A DNA stretch of 64,000 nt from Bacterioplanoides sp965219715 (GTDB taxonomy: Bacteria > Pseudomonadota > Gammaproteobacteria > Pseudomonadales > Oceanobacteraceae). This document shows positions 8,277-16,829 of the stretch, in pieces (within the stretch, counting starts at the first letter, position 1; the number at the start of each line of letters is the position of its first letter). The stretch is from assembly GCF_965219715.1 (NCBI RefSeq), contig NZ_OZ244785.1:2604001-2668000 (forward strand). The letters run 5' to 3'. The translations under genes were made by a program, and so were the position numbers. The notes beneath the pieces are model-generated. The model did no database searches and had not been told where the DNA came from. It was given only the letters and a program-made list of their open reading frames with translations.

Positions 8277-9203
8277 CTATAAACGCTCCAACCCTTGCCG
8301 ATAACCTTTATCCAAATTGCTCAACAGCTCACGCAACACATCCCGTAACCAGGCCAGTCCCGGATCTCGCTGATGACGAGTATGCCAGGCAATAGAAATC
8401 GGTGCCGGAGCCATAGGTAAAGGTAATGCTTTCGCGACCAATTCACCGCGTTCAATAGATTTACAGGCAATTGAATACGGCATCACCGCTATCAGGTTAC
8501 TCTCCCGTAGAATTTCCAGTGCTCCGGAAAAACTGTTAACCGTCATCGCAATACGGCGTTGTTTATTTTGCTTCGCTAACAGACTGTCCATCATGCCCTG
8601 GGGATCGCCGGATAAAGACACCAATAAATGGTCCTGCTGAATAAAACGATTTAACGTCAGATTCTGGCTCGCCAGTTCATGATCCGGCCGCATAATACAA
8701 GCAAAGTGGTTATCAAAAACCAGTTCGCTGTGAATCTGTTTATTACGCCCCGGATAATAATCCATCACCAAATCAACGTTAGCAGTTAATAGCAACTCCT
8801 CCCCGTCAGCCTTATAAGGCACAGCATAAATATCAATACCGGGCGCGTGCCGCTCAATATATTGTCGCAGCGGTAACCATAAGATGCCCGACATGCCATC
8901 AGTCAAGGCAATACGAAACTGACGGCGCGCCTGTTGTGGTACAAATTCCACTGGCGCCATCGCCTGCTGAATCTCGGCAATCGGATTATTAATCTGTTGC
9001 CATAATTGCTCAGCGTAGGGTGTTGGTTTTACTCCCCTGCCGTCTTTTACAAAAAGCGGATCACGCCACTGATGACGCATACGCGACAAAGCATTGGAAA
9101 CGGAAGGCTGGGTCATCGCCAGTTGCTCAGCAGCAGCGGTGATGGATTGTTCTTTCATGATGGCATCAAAGATAACAATCAGGTTGAGGTCGGTTCTCGA
9201 CAT
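8277..9203 (-). CDS. LysR family transcriptional regulator
   Basis: About 308 residues from the chosen start MSRTDLNLIVIFDAIM. The N-terminal winged helix-turn-helix reads SITAAAEQLAMTQPSVSNALSRMR and is followed by the substrate-binding domain. The frame extends 22 codons further upstream to 9269, but the LysR family normally begins as chosen here and that extension covers the presumptive promoter region. It is transcribed away from an NADPH:quinone-type oxidoreductase gene with about 140 bp between them, the usual layout of a LysR protein and its target. The nine-base sequence TATCAGTAT occurs twice in that gap (9216 and 9281), a possible binding element. Confidence 0.88.
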   Translation of the reverse strand: MSRTDLNLIVIFDAIMKEQSITAAAEQLAMTQPSVSNALSRMRHQWRDPLFVKDGRGVKPTPYAEQLWQQINNPIAEIQQAMAPVEFVPQQARRQFRIALTDGMSGILWLPLRQYIERHAPGIDIYAVPYKADGEELLLTANVDLVMDYYPGRNKQIHSELVFDNHFACIMRPDHELASQNLTLNRFIQQDHLLVSLSGDPQGMMDSLLAKQNKQRRIAMTVNSFSGALEILRESNLIAVMPYSIACKSIERGELVAKALPLPMAPAPISIAWHTRHQRDPGLAWLRDVLRELLSNLDKGYRQGLERL

Positions 9204-9342
9204 ATCAGAAAGCGGTATCAGTATTTTTAATACATCATATTTATCAATGCTTTTTATATCAAACATCAATTAGATGTATCTATCAGTATCATCGACACTA
9301 GCTCCATCACTTAGCCAAGACCTACTTTAAGGATGGAAACTC

Positions 9343-10305
9343 ATGACAACCACAATGACTGATAACACTGAAATGAAGGCCGCATTTATTAACAGCTACG
9401 GCAGCGACACCGAGCTGACCATTGGCCACTTAGCTATACCTCAAATCAAACCGGATCAGGTACTGATTAAAGTAGCGGCGGCCGGGGTAAACCCGGTGGA
9501 TTTTCACGTACGTAACGGCATGATGGCAGATTCAGGAGCCCACCAGCTGCCACTGGTATTAGGCTGGGACGCTGCCGGAGAGATCGTCCGTTGTGGCAGC
9601 CAGGTACAACAATTTAATAACGGTGATCCGGTGTTTGTATTTGCACCAATTGACCAACAAGGCACACAGGCGCAATACCTGGCGGTCGATGCCAATCTGG
9701 TTGTCGCAAAGCCAAAAACACTATCGGTGAATGAAAGTGCCGCCGTCCCCCTGGCCGCAACAACGGCCTACCAGGGATTAAAAAATGATGCCCAGCTGAA
9801 ACCTGGTCAAACGGTACTTATTCTCGGAGGCTCGGGTGGTGTTGGTGGATTTGCCATTCAGATCGCTAAAGCCATGGGCGCCAGGGTGATCGCCACCACC
9901 TCTGAACGGAATATGGATTACGTAAAACGTTTAGGTGCCGACCAGGTTATTAATTATCAGCAACAGCAATTTGATGACGTGGTTTCTGAACCGGATGTGG
10001 TATTTATCACCACCACGGGTGGCCATGCTGTAGAGCGTGCTCTGGCGATGACGAAAAAAGGCGGTTTTGTTGTATCGACGTTGGATGAAACCGATCAGCC
10101 AACCATCGATAACTCCGGCGTTCATTTCAGCCGCATGTGGGTGCAACCTAACGCCGACGACTTAACCGCCATTCGCGCACTGATTGATGCGGGAAAAATT
10201 CAGGTAACGCTGGATTCCGTATATCCATTAGCCCAGGCCAACAATGCCATTAAACGCAGTGAAAGTGCCCGGGCCGTAGGAAAAATTATTATCACCATCG
10301 ATTAA
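9343..10305 (+). CDS. NADP-dependent zinc-free alcohol dehydrogenase / quinone oxidoreductase
   Basis: 320-residue medium-chain dehydrogenase/reductase. The GroES-like N-terminal half has AAGVNPVDFHVRNG and LGWDAAGEIV; the Rossmann half has ILGGSGGVGGFAIQIAKAMG with the nucleotide-binding glycines. Zinc-binding cysteines are absent, which fits the quinone-oxidoreductase branch that reduces quinones or enals with NADPH. The start ATG 9343 follows AAGGATGGAA. It is divergent from a LysR regulator that probably controls it, and is closed by a hairpin terminator. Confidence 0.88.
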   Translation: MTTTMTDNTEMKAAFINSYGSDTELTIGHLAIPQIKPDQVLIKVAAAGVNPVDFHVRNGMMADSGAHQLPLVLGWDAAGEIVRCGSQVQQFNNGDPVFVFAPIDQQGTQAQYLAVDANLVVAKPKTLSVNESAAVPLAATTAYQGLKNDAQLKPGQTVLILGGSGGVGGFAIQIAKAMGARVIATTSERNMDYVKRLGADQVINYQQQQFDDVVSEPDVVFITTTGGHAVERALAMTKKGGFVVSTLDETDQPTIDNSGVHFSRMWVQPNADDLTAIRALIDAGKIQVTLDSVYPLAQANNAIKRSESARAVGKIIITID

Positions 10306-10337
10306 TATCAAAGTTCTGCGGTAAAACCTGAAGAAAT

Positions 10338-10378
10338 AAAAACCGGGTAGGTCGAAAATATTCAATACCCGGTTTTTA
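10338..10378 (+). terminator. Rho-independent terminator after the oxidoreductase
   Basis: AACCGGGTA and TACCCGGTT form the stem with flanking A run and T run. Confidence 0.8.
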
Positions 10379-10446
10379 ACCTCACGTACTGTGTACCCAA
10401 CGTCTCATTAAGAGAAAAGAAACAAAGACAAACAAGGATATACAGT

Positions 10447-10902
10447 ATGACAACACGAGCTAACTACTTCGCCCTGAGCGCTAAAGCGATGGAACTGTTG
10501 CTGGAACAGGAGAACTACCTGCGCCAACAATTCGGTGTTTCACAAACCGTTCCTGTCAGTACCTGGGAGTTGGTTAAATTGCGGGTATCGCAGATCAACC
10601 AATGCGCTTTCTGCATCGATATGCATGCCACTCAGGCACAAGAACAAGGAGAAAGTGCAGAGCGTATTATTGGCTTAAGCGCCTGGCGGGACATGCCGAT
10701 GTACACGGAAACCGAGCGGGTTGCTCTGGCCTGGGCCGAACATCTGACATCAGGTCAGGCGGTTGATGATCAGCGCTATAACGAAGTCAGCGCAGTACTG
10801 GGTGACCAGGCAATGGTTGATTTAACGTTGGCGATTAACGCAATTAACAGCTGGAACCGAGTGGCTAAAACTTTTAAACCAGCCATCGGCTCTTATAAAT
10901 AG
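10447..10902 (+). CDS. Carboxymuconolactone decarboxylase / AhpD-like protein
   Basis: 151-residue all-helical CMD-family protein. The motif NQCAFCIDMHA provides Cys53, Cys56 and His60, the arrangement used by AhpD-type alkylhydroperoxidases for thiol chemistry. Such proteins reduce peroxides or bind reactive metabolites in the cytoplasm. The gene starts after an AAGGA site and ends just ahead of an AraC-family regulator on the same strand, which likely controls or accompanies it. Confidence 0.88.
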   Translation: MTTRANYFALSAKAMELLLEQENYLRQQFGVSQTVPVSTWELVKLRVSQINQCAFCIDMHATQAQEQGESAERIIGLSAWRDMPMYTETERVALAWAEHLTSGQAVDDQRYNEVSAVLGDQAMVDLTLAINAINSWNRVAKTFKPAIGSYK

Positions 10903-11073
10903 CGTTTGATAAATAGGTTGTTACCAATAGACTCTTACAAGGACTGGGGCAGGCTGTTACAAACAATAAGTCAGTACGTTATAACAACGACGAGACTTAA
11001 CCTGGCACTCCCAGAAGTAGCACTCCCGAAAACCGCACTACGTGGAAATAACCAAACATGGAAACAACAATCC

Positions 11074-11901
11074 GTGAATTCTGCCTTTGATTTACAGCTG
11101 TCCCACCCTGCGGGACAGCTGGCCAATGTCGTTCAGGGAATCTGGTCAGCCTCTGCCTGTGCCAGCGAAGCGGTGGAAAAAACATTATTCGCCGATGCTG
11201 GCAGTGGTATCGCTTTTATTCTGGCGGGTGATGTTCTGGTGGATGGCGAGCCGTTACCACAGGGTGTGATCATGCTGCCTATTAATAAACAGGCCGACCG
11301 TCTGGTGATGAAACCCGGTTCGATTCTGGCCGGTTTCCGTTTTCATCCGGCCATGGGTTATAAAATTCTTGGCCGCCATTATGAAGAGTTAACCCTGCTA
11401 TCACGCAACGATGATGACCCATACCAGCTGTATGAGTTATTCGATTGTTTGCAGCAGGAAGTTAATTTCGACCCTGGTTCTGGATCTGATTCTGTTTCCG
11501 ACAATGCCAGCCAAAACGATTCGGCGATGATTCAAAACCGGCAACGGCTAAAACAGCTGTACCAGTGGGCTGAGCACACTCTGATAACTGAGAACGAAAC
11601 TCCGGATTCTATTCAGCAGGTATTAGCCATTATTGATGACGCCGAAGCACTCGCCGAATTAAGCGACAAAATCGGACTGAGTCAGCGTCAGATTGAGCGT
11701 TTGTTTAAAACCCGTCTGGGTATGACGGCAAAGAACTATCAACGCATTATCCGTATTCGCAAAGCCATCAATTTTATTCAGGAAAATAAGCAGATGCCAT
11801 TAGTCGATGTTGCTGCAGAGCTGGGCTTCAGTGATCAGGCTCATATGACCCGTGAGTTTAAAACCATCGCCCGGATCACCCCGGGGAAGCTGGCGCCATA
11901 A
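11074..11901 (+). CDS. AraC family transcriptional regulator
   Basis: The C-terminal 100 residues hold two helix-turn-helix motifs (LSDKIGLSQRQIERLFKTRLG and VDVAAELGFSDQAHMTREFK) of the AraC DNA-binding domain; the N-terminal part resembles the small effector or dimerisation domain with the FRFHPAMGY segment. The frame is open back to a TTG at 10906, three bases after the CMD stop, but the first 56 codons look like intergenic sequence and lack a ribosome-binding site, so GTG 11074 (residues NSAFDLQLSHPAG) is preferred. The start is uncertain. It follows the CMD gene and may regulate it. Confidence 0.82.
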   Translation: MNSAFDLQLSHPAGQLANVVQGIWSASACASEAVEKTLFADAGSGIAFILAGDVLVDGEPLPQGVIMLPINKQADRLVMKPGSILAGFRFHPAMGYKILGRHYEELTLLSRNDDDPYQLYELFDCLQQEVNFDPGSGSDSVSDNASQNDSAMIQNRQRLKQLYQWAEHTLITENETPDSIQQVLAIIDDAEALAELSDKIGLSQRQIERLFKTRLGMTAKNYQRIIRIRKAINFIQENKQMPLVDVAAELGFSDQAHMTREFKTIARITPGKLAP

Positions 11902-11980
11902 ATTACGAAATGAGCATTACTAACAAAACTATAAAGATATCCTGAAGCCAGCCGATAACCGGGAGATACGGCTTCAATGG

Positions 11981-13693
11981 ATGATCACAATGAAAGTGCC
12001 TCCTTTTCTTCCGGCAGCTAATGTACTTTCGCGTCAGAGCACGGATGCCCTGACGCAGCTGCAATCCAGCAATATCAAACTGAGCCCTGTCAGCCAGCCG
12101 CTTGCCCCGGCAGAAGGCGTCCGGTCAGAAGGTATTAGCGTGCAGCTGGGCCAGGCAAACAATCCTCCTCCGAGAGTCGTATTCGAACCGCCAGTTGCTG
12201 TCCGTGCTTCTTCCATCAGTAACAGCGAACACCAGACCCGCACCAGCGCAGGTTTCCAGCAACAGCTGGATGACTTCAGCTTCAGCCTGAGAGAGAAGAA
12301 TCGTTTTAACAGCGCCGGTAAACGATTTGGCGAACTGCTGAACAGTGGCGAGAAGTCCTACGATCAGGAGATGCGTCGTTATCAGTATTACACCGACAAA
12401 ACCCGCGCCAATCAGCCGGTCGATTTCAGTGAGTTTTCGATATCAGAAGAGCGCCGTACGCAGAATTTTGATCTCAGCCTCACCACCCGTTCCGGTGCCA
12501 AAATCTCCTTTCAGCTGCAGAGCTTTTCCGGCGTTGGTAAAAACCCCGATACCGTGCTGTTTGAATCGGATGAGATGACCCTCACTACCCCTGGTCAATT
12601 CGCCAGTTTTAACCGCACCGAAGTCAGTTTTAATATCGAAGGTGAACTCACCGAGGAAGAACAAAAACAGCTGCAGCAATTTTCCGAAAAACTGGAGGCA
12701 TTTGCTTCCGGTTATTTAAATCAGGGAAAACCCTCATTAAAAGATCTCAACCTGTCGGAGTTCGACAGTATCAGCAAGCTGTCGGTAACCGGTAACGGTG
12801 GCGGCCAGGCAGACTTAAAGCTGGAATACAATAACAGCGACGAAGTGCGTGAAATCCGCTTCAGCTTTGACGGCAATGATGCCGAACTGACGCTGGATAA
12901 AACCAATCCGCTCAGTTATCAACAGCAAGGCAAACAACAGGCGATCGAACATTATCTGGATTTACTCGATCAGAGCGCTAAAAAAGCCAAAGCCGATGAT
13001 ATGCAGCAAAGCATGATGAAGGATGTGTTGGCGGCTGGTTTCGAATTCAGCCAGGCGGAATTAAATCTGGCGCAACAAGCGCGACAGCAGCAGACTCAAC
13101 AACGAAACCAACAACCAAATCTGCAACAAGGTAATGCATTAAACAATGAAGAGCTGAACCAGAATCGCTTGTTTGTTCCATTACCAGACTTTGAATTCCG
13201 TTTTTCCAGCCGCAAAGATCAACTCCCCACCGACGTTATTTCCTTACAGGAACGTGGCTTTGATCTGAGCCTGTCGCTGCAGACACAAAAACAGCAGGAC
13301 AACGGCAAGGTATCAATTCAACAAAAACAAAGTTTTGAATTGAGTGGCAGCTATACCGAATTGCCTAACGAAGATGGCATCAATTTCCGCCGTACCAGTT
13401 TCGATATCAAGTCGAGCAATATTATATATACCGAAAGCGAACAAGGTGAGCTGCTCAGCGCCATGGTCGAAAAACAGCAATCTCAGCGTGAGACGGTTGA
13501 AGATTTTAATTTCGACACTCTGATCAGTACCGAGAAGGAGGAAAGCGAATCGGCCAGTGTGGAGAATCTGATTCAGGCTTCGCTTGCAGATACCAACATC
13601 GCTCCGGGGCTATTAGGAAGTACCCTGCCACTTTCCAGCGAGCGCATGCAGCAGCAACTGCTCGACGCGGTATTAATTGAGGTAGATATTTAA
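11981..13693 (+). CDS. Large Gln/Ser-rich protein of unknown function
   Basis: 570 residues, cytoplasmic by appearance (no signal peptide or membrane segment). Two segments share a beta-strand-like pattern: FDLSLTTRSGAKISFQLQSF near residue 165 and FDLSLSLQTQKQQDNGKVSI near 425, so an internal duplication is possible. Between them is an acidic helical region (TEEEQKQLQQFSEKLEAFASGY) that recalls DUF5610-type proteins of marine gammaproteobacteria, but I cannot confirm it. A Gln-rich linker lies at about 365-390. The gene stands alone, convergent with a LysR gene 13 bp downstream. Confidence 0.7.
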   Translation: MITMKVPPFLPAANVLSRQSTDALTQLQSSNIKLSPVSQPLAPAEGVRSEGISVQLGQANNPPPRVVFEPPVAVRASSISNSEHQTRTSAGFQQQLDDFSFSLREKNRFNSAGKRFGELLNSGEKSYDQEMRRYQYYTDKTRANQPVDFSEFSISEERRTQNFDLSLTTRSGAKISFQLQSFSGVGKNPDTVLFESDEMTLTTPGQFASFNRTEVSFNIEGELTEEEQKQLQQFSEKLEAFASGYLNQGKPSLKDLNLSEFDSISKLSVTGNGGGQADLKLEYNNSDEVREIRFSFDGNDAELTLDKTNPLSYQQQGKQQAIEHYLDLLDQSAKKAKADDMQQSMMKDVLAAGFEFSQAELNLAQQARQQQTQQRNQQPNLQQGNALNNEELNQNRLFVPLPDFEFRFSSRKDQLPTDVISLQERGFDLSLSLQTQKQQDNGKVSIQQKQSFELSGSYTELPNEDGINFRRTSFDIKSSNIIYTESEQGELLSAMVEKQQSQRETVEDFNFDTLISTEKEESESASVENLIQASLADTNIAPGLLGSTLPLSSERMQQQLLDAVLIEVDI

Positions 13694-13706
13694 AAATCAA
13701 TTTTGT

Positions 13707-14603
13707 TCATAGATTATCCCAATAAGGATCATCACCAAAAAACTCAACAAAATAATCGATAAAAGCCCGTACCTTAGGTGCCAGCTGGCGAGTGCTGGGA
13801 TACACCGCCCAGATCGCAGTATCCGAAATTAACGGCGTATCTTTTAATATTTGTTTCAGCTCACCGGACTTTAATTGCTGATGGGCAATCCAGGTCGAAT
13901 TAATGGTGATTCCCAATCCCTGAATACAGGCATCACGCACGGCTTCTCCGTTATCAGCCCGAAAACGTCCTTTCACTTTCAGCGACACATCGCCATTGGC
14001 GGTTTTAAATTGCCAGTGATCCAGTCCGGTTAAGGTTACGCACTGATGCAGGCTCAGTTCCAGCGGCGACTGGGGTTCACCAAATTCCGCGATATATTCC
14101 GGTGACGCGCAGACGATACGTTTGTCCGTCGCTAATTTGCGGGCAATTAAACTGGAGTTTTTTAATTCGGCATTACGAATCGCAATATCAAACCCACCTT
14201 CGACCATATCAACAATGCTGTCGGAAAAGCGGCAATCGACATGTAATTTCGGATAGGCCTGCATAAAGCCTTTCATCGCTGGCATCAGATGCAAACGCCC
14301 GAAGGAAGCCGGTGCAGTAATACGTAAGGTGCCGGACGGAGTGCTTTCTCCGGCACCGACGGAAGCTTCCGCCGCTTCAACACTGGCGAGCACATCTTCA
14401 GCATGGGGCAAAAAAGCGACGCCCTCTTCCGTCAGCGATACCTTGCGGGTGGTGCGATGCACCAGACGAACACCGAGGCTTTCTTCCAGCTTATTGATGT
14501 GGTTGCTGGCCACTGCCGCCGACAACCCAAGCGCCTGCCCGGCCTGGCTGATGTTTTGGGTAGCCGCGATGCGCACAAACAAACGCAGATGATCGAGATT
14601 CAT
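13707..14603 (-). CDS. LysR family transcriptional regulator
   Basis: 298 residues from MNLDHLRLFVRIAATQN, with helix-turn-helix QNISQAGQALGLSAAVASNHINKLEE and a CrgA-like substrate-binding domain. A GTG six codons upstream (14621) is possible but the chosen ATG has AGG-rich spacing typical of a ribosome-binding site and matches the family N-terminus. It is divergent from a quinone-oxidoreductase gene and an SDR gene that form its likely target operon; a T-N11-A dyad lies in the gap. Confidence 0.88.
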   Translation of the reverse strand: MNLDHLRLFVRIAATQNISQAGQALGLSAAVASNHINKLEESLGVRLVHRTTRKVSLTEEGVAFLPHAEDVLASVEAAEASVGAGESTPSGTLRITAPASFGRLHLMPAMKGFMQAYPKLHVDCRFSDSIVDMVEGGFDIAIRNAELKNSSLIARKLATDKRIVCASPEYIAEFGEPQSPLELSLHQCVTLTGLDHWQFKTANGDVSLKVKGRFRADNGEAVRDACIQGLGITINSTWIAHQQLKSGELKQILKDTPLISDTAIWAVYPSTRQLAPKVRAFIDYFVEFFGDDPYWDNL

Positions 14604-14652
14604 AACGGCCTGGCCTCTCACAAATCAATTATCAATATTTTATAGATAGTTA

Positions 14653-14671
14653 TTCAATATTAGCGAATATT
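14653..14671. promoter_or_regulatory. Candidate LysR box (T-N11-A dyad)
   Basis: TTC-N9-GAA with AATATT on both sides of AGCG lies midway between the divergent LysR and oxidoreductase genes, the position and shape usual for a LysR operator. Confidence 0.45.
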
Positions 14672-14736
14672 ATCAATCACGAACCGATTAATATACTGAA
14701 TCTCAGTTAATCACACTGCAGACACAGGTATCTCGT

Positions 14737-15747
14737 ATGAAAGCCATGACCATCACCCAATTCGGCACCAGCAACGTATTCGAGCAGGCCGATATCCCTG
14801 AGCCAGAGCTGAAGCCAGGCCACATTCTGGTGAGAGTGGCAGCCAGCAGTGTTAATCCGGTGGATTACAAAATCCGTGAAGCCGGTGAAGCGCTGCCATT
14901 TGCTCCTGCATTACCGGCGGTATTGGGCATGGACTTCGCGGGTACCGTTGAAGCCGTTGCCGACGACGTCAGCCAATTTAACGTAGGTGATGAGGTATAT
15001 GGCTGTGCTGGCGGTTTGGGCGATCTGCAAGGCAGCCTGGCGGAGTTTATGCTGGCTGATGCGCAACTAGTGGCGCACAAACCGAAAAACCTCGACATGC
15101 AACAAGCAGCGGCTTTACCTCTGGTTGCGATCACTGCCTTTGAAGGTCTGCAGCGTGCCGGTATTAGTGGCAATGCAAGTGCCAATATCAGTGAGAGGCA
15201 AAAAGTTCTGATTCACGGTGGTTCAGGTGGTGTGGGTCATATTGCGGTGCAACTGGCGAAATATTTCGGTGCTGAGGTTTACGCAACCGGTGGTGGCGAC
15301 AAACAATTAGCCTTAATCGAACAACTCGGTGCAACCGCCATTAACTATAAAACTGAGACTGTCAGCGACTACGTGGCGCAACACACGGATGGCAAAGGTT
15401 TTGATGCGATCTATGACACAGTCGGTGCAGAAAACCTGCTTAACTCAATGGACGCTGCGGCATTAAACGCACATATCGCCACCACGGTTTCGATGGCTGA
15501 ACTGGATCTGACTCTGGCGCATATTAAGGGTTTATCGTTACACGTGGTGTTTATGTTAATTCCGATGATTCATAACCTTGGCCGTCAGGCCCACGGCGAT
15601 ATTCTGAAACAAGTTGCGGAAATTGCCGAAGCCGGACATCTGACACCGGTATTAACTGAAAAACAATTCACCTTAGAGCAAGTCGCTGAAGCACATGATT
15701 ATGCAGAGAGCGGAGCGGGTATGGGCAAGGTTGTTCTGACTCACTAA
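14737..15747 (+). CDS. NADP-dependent zinc-free alcohol dehydrogenase / quinone reductase
   Basis: 336-residue medium-chain dehydrogenase/reductase with AASSVNPVDYKIREAGEAL, LGMDFAGTVEAV and the nucleotide fold VLIHGGSGGVGHIAVQLAKYFG. Zinc ligands are not evident. A downstream SDR is 48 bp away on the same strand, so both are probably one operon under the divergent LysR regulator. The reaction is expected to be NADPH-dependent reduction of a quinone or activated alkene; the substrate is unknown. It is a paralogue-like relative of the 9343-10305 gene, with the same regulator arrangement. Confidence 0.88.
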   Translation: MKAMTITQFGTSNVFEQADIPEPELKPGHILVRVAASSVNPVDYKIREAGEALPFAPALPAVLGMDFAGTVEAVADDVSQFNVGDEVYGCAGGLGDLQGSLAEFMLADAQLVAHKPKNLDMQQAAALPLVAITAFEGLQRAGISGNASANISERQKVLIHGGSGGVGHIAVQLAKYFGAEVYATGGGDKQLALIEQLGATAINYKTETVSDYVAQHTDGKGFDAIYDTVGAENLLNSMDAAALNAHIATTVSMAELDLTLAHIKGLSLHVVFMLIPMIHNLGRQAHGDILKQVAEIAEAGHLTPVLTEKQFTLEQVAEAHDYAESGAGMGKVVLTH

Positions 15748-15795
15748 TAGCTACTTCGCTCACACTTTTAAATGCTAAGGATCAGGAGAGTAATT

Positions 15796-16602
15796 ATGAC
15801 TAAGAAAATTTTAATTACCGGTGCAACCGATGGTATTGGTTTATTAACCGCGAACAAATTCGCCGCTTTGGGTCATACTCTGCTGATTCACGGTCGTAAC
15901 CCGGAAAAACTGCAAGCTGCAAAAGAGCAATTAATCGCAGCCGGTGCAGCGGCGGTTATTTGTTATCAGGCAGATTTATCCGACTTCAGTGAAACTCGTG
16001 CTCTGATCAAACAAATACAATCAGAGCACTCCCAGCTGGATGTATTGATTAATAACGCCGGTATTTACAAAACCAACCAGCCAATCACTAAAGACAACCT
16101 GGATGTGCGTTTTGTGGTGAATACCCTGGCACCGTATCTGATCACGACAGAATTAAAGCCTTTGCTGAATAACAACAGCCGGGTCGTTAATTTATCGTCA
16201 GCGGCACAAGCGCCAGTGGATCTTGATGCTCTGGCAGGTAAGTTTCCGCTTGAAGATCAGTTCTCAGCCTATGCCCAAAGTAAGCTGGCGATTACCATGT
16301 GGAGCCGTTATTTGGCGGATCACTGGCAGGCCGACTCTTCACAGCAAACACCTGTGATTATCGCAGTAAATCCAGCGTCGTTATTGGCCAGCAAGATGGT
16401 CAAAGAAGGTTTTGGTGTAGCCGGAAAAGATATGAATATTGGTGCCGATATTCTGGTTGACCTGGCATTAAAGCCTGAATACCAAACTCACAGCAGTGAA
16501 TATTTCGATAATGATATTGGCCAGTTCACTGCGCCTCATCCGGCTGGTGAAGATGAACACAACCGAAACGAATTAATTGCAGCCATGGAGAATCTACTGT
16601 GA
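15796..16602 (+). CDS. Short-chain dehydrogenase/reductase
   Basis: 268 residues starting MTKKILITGATDGIG, preceded by CAGGAGAG. The glycine motif TGATDGIG, the NNAGIY motif and the active-site YAQSK following a conserved serine are all visible, so it is a classical NAD(P)-dependent SDR. It probably follows the upstream quinone reductase in one transcript. An earlier in-frame ATG at 15772 lacks a ribosome-binding site. The stop overlaps the start of a short, truncated secreted-protein frame. Confidence 0.87.
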   Translation: MTKKILITGATDGIGLLTANKFAALGHTLLIHGRNPEKLQAAKEQLIAAGAAAVICYQADLSDFSETRALIKQIQSEHSQLDVLINNAGIYKTNQPITKDNLDVRFVVNTLAPYLITTELKPLLNNNSRVVNLSSAAQAPVDLDALAGKFPLEDQFSAYAQSKLAITMWSRYLADHWQADSSQQTPVIIAVNPASLLASKMVKEGFGVAGKDMNIGADILVDLALKPEYQTHSSEYFDNDIGQFTAPHPAGEDEHNRNELIAAMENLL

Positions 16603-16676
16603 ATAAAACCATCACCCTGATTATGGCACTGCTGTTATCTCATACCGTGTTTGCCAAAGATCATGTCGTCTTATGA
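16599..16676 (+). pseudogene. Remnant of a secreted-protein gene (signal peptide only)
   Basis: GTG overlapping the SDR stop opens a 25-codon frame: MNKTITLIMALLLSHTVFA then KDHVVL and stop. This is a textbook signal peptide with an AxA-like cleavage site but almost no mature protein. The expected third gene of the operon seems to have been cut off at about 16670, where the neighbouring catabolic island begins. Confidence 0.5.
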
Positions 16677-16829
16677 CAATATTGAGTATTGACCGCTGCC
16701 TCTTGGGGGATTATTCAGACTTTTCTGACCTATTTTAGTTCACCAACACCAAGGAAAGAAGAAATACCTACCCAGAACCAAGAAATATAAATAAAATGAT
16801 CCAGTTCGTAAGTATAACATCAATAAGAA

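Noticed and set aside
10906..11073. TTG start giving the AraC gene 56 more residues
   Set aside because: The stretch looks like intergenic sequence, lacks a ribosome-binding site, and does not fit the family N-terminus.
12034..12906. Several long antisense frames within the 570-residue protein gene
   Set aside because: They follow the codon pattern of the sense gene in other frames and lack ribosome-binding sites.
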